Source of the DNA: Girardinichthys multiradiatus
Lineage: Eukaryota > Chordata > Actinopteri > Cyprinodontiformes > Goodeidae
DNA: 64,000 bases
Assembly: GCF_021462225.1 (NCBI RefSeq)
Contig: NC_061808.1
Coordinates: 20,869,119 to 20,933,118 of the forward strand
Direction of reading: 5' to 3'
The stretch's first letter is position 1. Every line of letters starts with the position of its first letter. A program made the position numbers and the translations under genes. Under the pieces are notes generated by a model. That model saw only the letters and a list, made by a program, of their open reading frames with translations, had not been told where the DNA came from and did not search any database. Shown here in pieces: positions 63,277 through 64,000 of this stretch.

Positions 63277-64000
63277 CTAAGGAAGACAACTGCCAATTAA
63301 TGGCAAAACATTTTCCTATAATAAATCAGATCATTGGAGTGACTTGAGTTTTCTCCTGCTGTTTGGACAGAGAATGTGGATAGAGTAATGTCACATTGTC
63401 CCTTCCCCACTTGTTGCTGTGCACTGGCAGCCAGCTGGATGGAAAAAACAATGAGAAATTTGGCTGTTTAGAAATCTTTTCACTTGCAAAACTACAGTCA
63501 CACTTTTAGTTATTTCTATATTTTAGTTTTTATTGTAACATCATATTTTTAAGAGACTAGTCCAAGTTTTTTTTATTTTTATGAGCTTTTCATTGTATTT
63601 TTTAAGTAAATAAAACATGTTTTAAACATTAATTCTGTTCTAGTATCTACTCTATAGAGCCACCGTCGCTTGTTCTGTTTGGCTATCTCTGTATTTCGCT
63701 TTACTTTTTTATTTAACTGAATTTATTTATTTTTTCTTAAACCCAAAAAGTGAATTGTATTTCTCAGATAAAAACATGCAATACATTGGAAAATGGTGCA
63801 CAATGAGGAGACCTGGGCTTTATGCAGCTGACTGGCCACTGGAGCAGATAGTCCCATTGTTTATGAGCTATTATCAGCTTGTTATACTCGTGTCTATAAA
63901 GATCAGAATGGAAAAAAGATGTAATATTCAGTGTAATAAGCTATTTAAAACTGTAAATGAGTTTCCTTGAAATTAATTCTATACAAAGTGTTCTGTGTTA
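63277..64000 (-). other. Intron upstream of NBAS exon 1 of this window
   Basis: This AT-rich intronic sequence runs off the window edge. No exon, repeat or regulatory signal was recognised. Confidence 0.7.

Overview
The window is nuclear DNA from a ray-finned (teleost) fish. It is AT-rich and intron-dominated, and is littered with Tc1/mariner DNA transposons, L2/Rex-type LINEs and simple repeats typical of fish genomes. No bacterial, plasmid or viral gene organisation is present. The species cannot be fixed from the sequence alone.

One host gene runs through the whole window on the minus strand: NBAS (neuroblastoma-amplified sequence), a subunit of the NRZ tether that acts at the endoplasmic reticulum in Golgi-to-ER traffic. 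Fourteen consecutive coding exons, in transcript order from 63276 down to 1, have canonical GT-AG borders. Their phases join without a conflict and together encode about 637 codons from the middle of the protein, including part of the Sec39-like region. The gene enters from beyond 64000 and leaves beyond position 1, so neither the promoter nor the 3' end is here. Exons 1-9 of this set (63276 to 44377) are spaced 0.4-4 kb apart. The intron between exons 10 and 11 is about 23.3 kb and holds most of the mobile DNA, while the next intron (exons 11/12) is only 265 bp.

The mobile DNA falls into several groups. (a) Two near-identical Tc1-type elements at 32268-33877 and 36833-38436 lie in the same orientation as NBAS. 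One has a nonsense codon but an intact DD34E triad; the other has a complete 334-residue transposase frame but Lys in place of the catalytic Glu. (b) A complete but broken Tc1 element lies at 23251-24843, TIR-to-TIR with TA flanks. (c) About fifteen older Tc1/mariner fossils occur, including Sleeping Beauty/Tss-like relics, a TIR-bounded internally deleted copy at 18500-19026 and a complete-ended fossil at 28282-29593. (d) Two LINE remnants are present: a 5'-truncated L2-like copy (about 26330-27668) and an almost full-length Rex1-like copy (about 39735-42912). (e) A solo LTR lies at 47212-47750 with a perfect 5-bp target duplication. (f) A tRNA-like SINE-type repeat, LINE-tail fragments and microsatellites complete the set.

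Outside exons and recognisable repeats, several intronic stretches are rich in homeodomain/POU-type motifs and are candidate conserved regulatory elements. I found no convincing previously undescribed multi-gene system. The most interesting signals are the complementary lesions in the twin transposons, the solo LTR, a NAGNAG tandem splice acceptor in NBAS, and the motif-dense intronic blocks.
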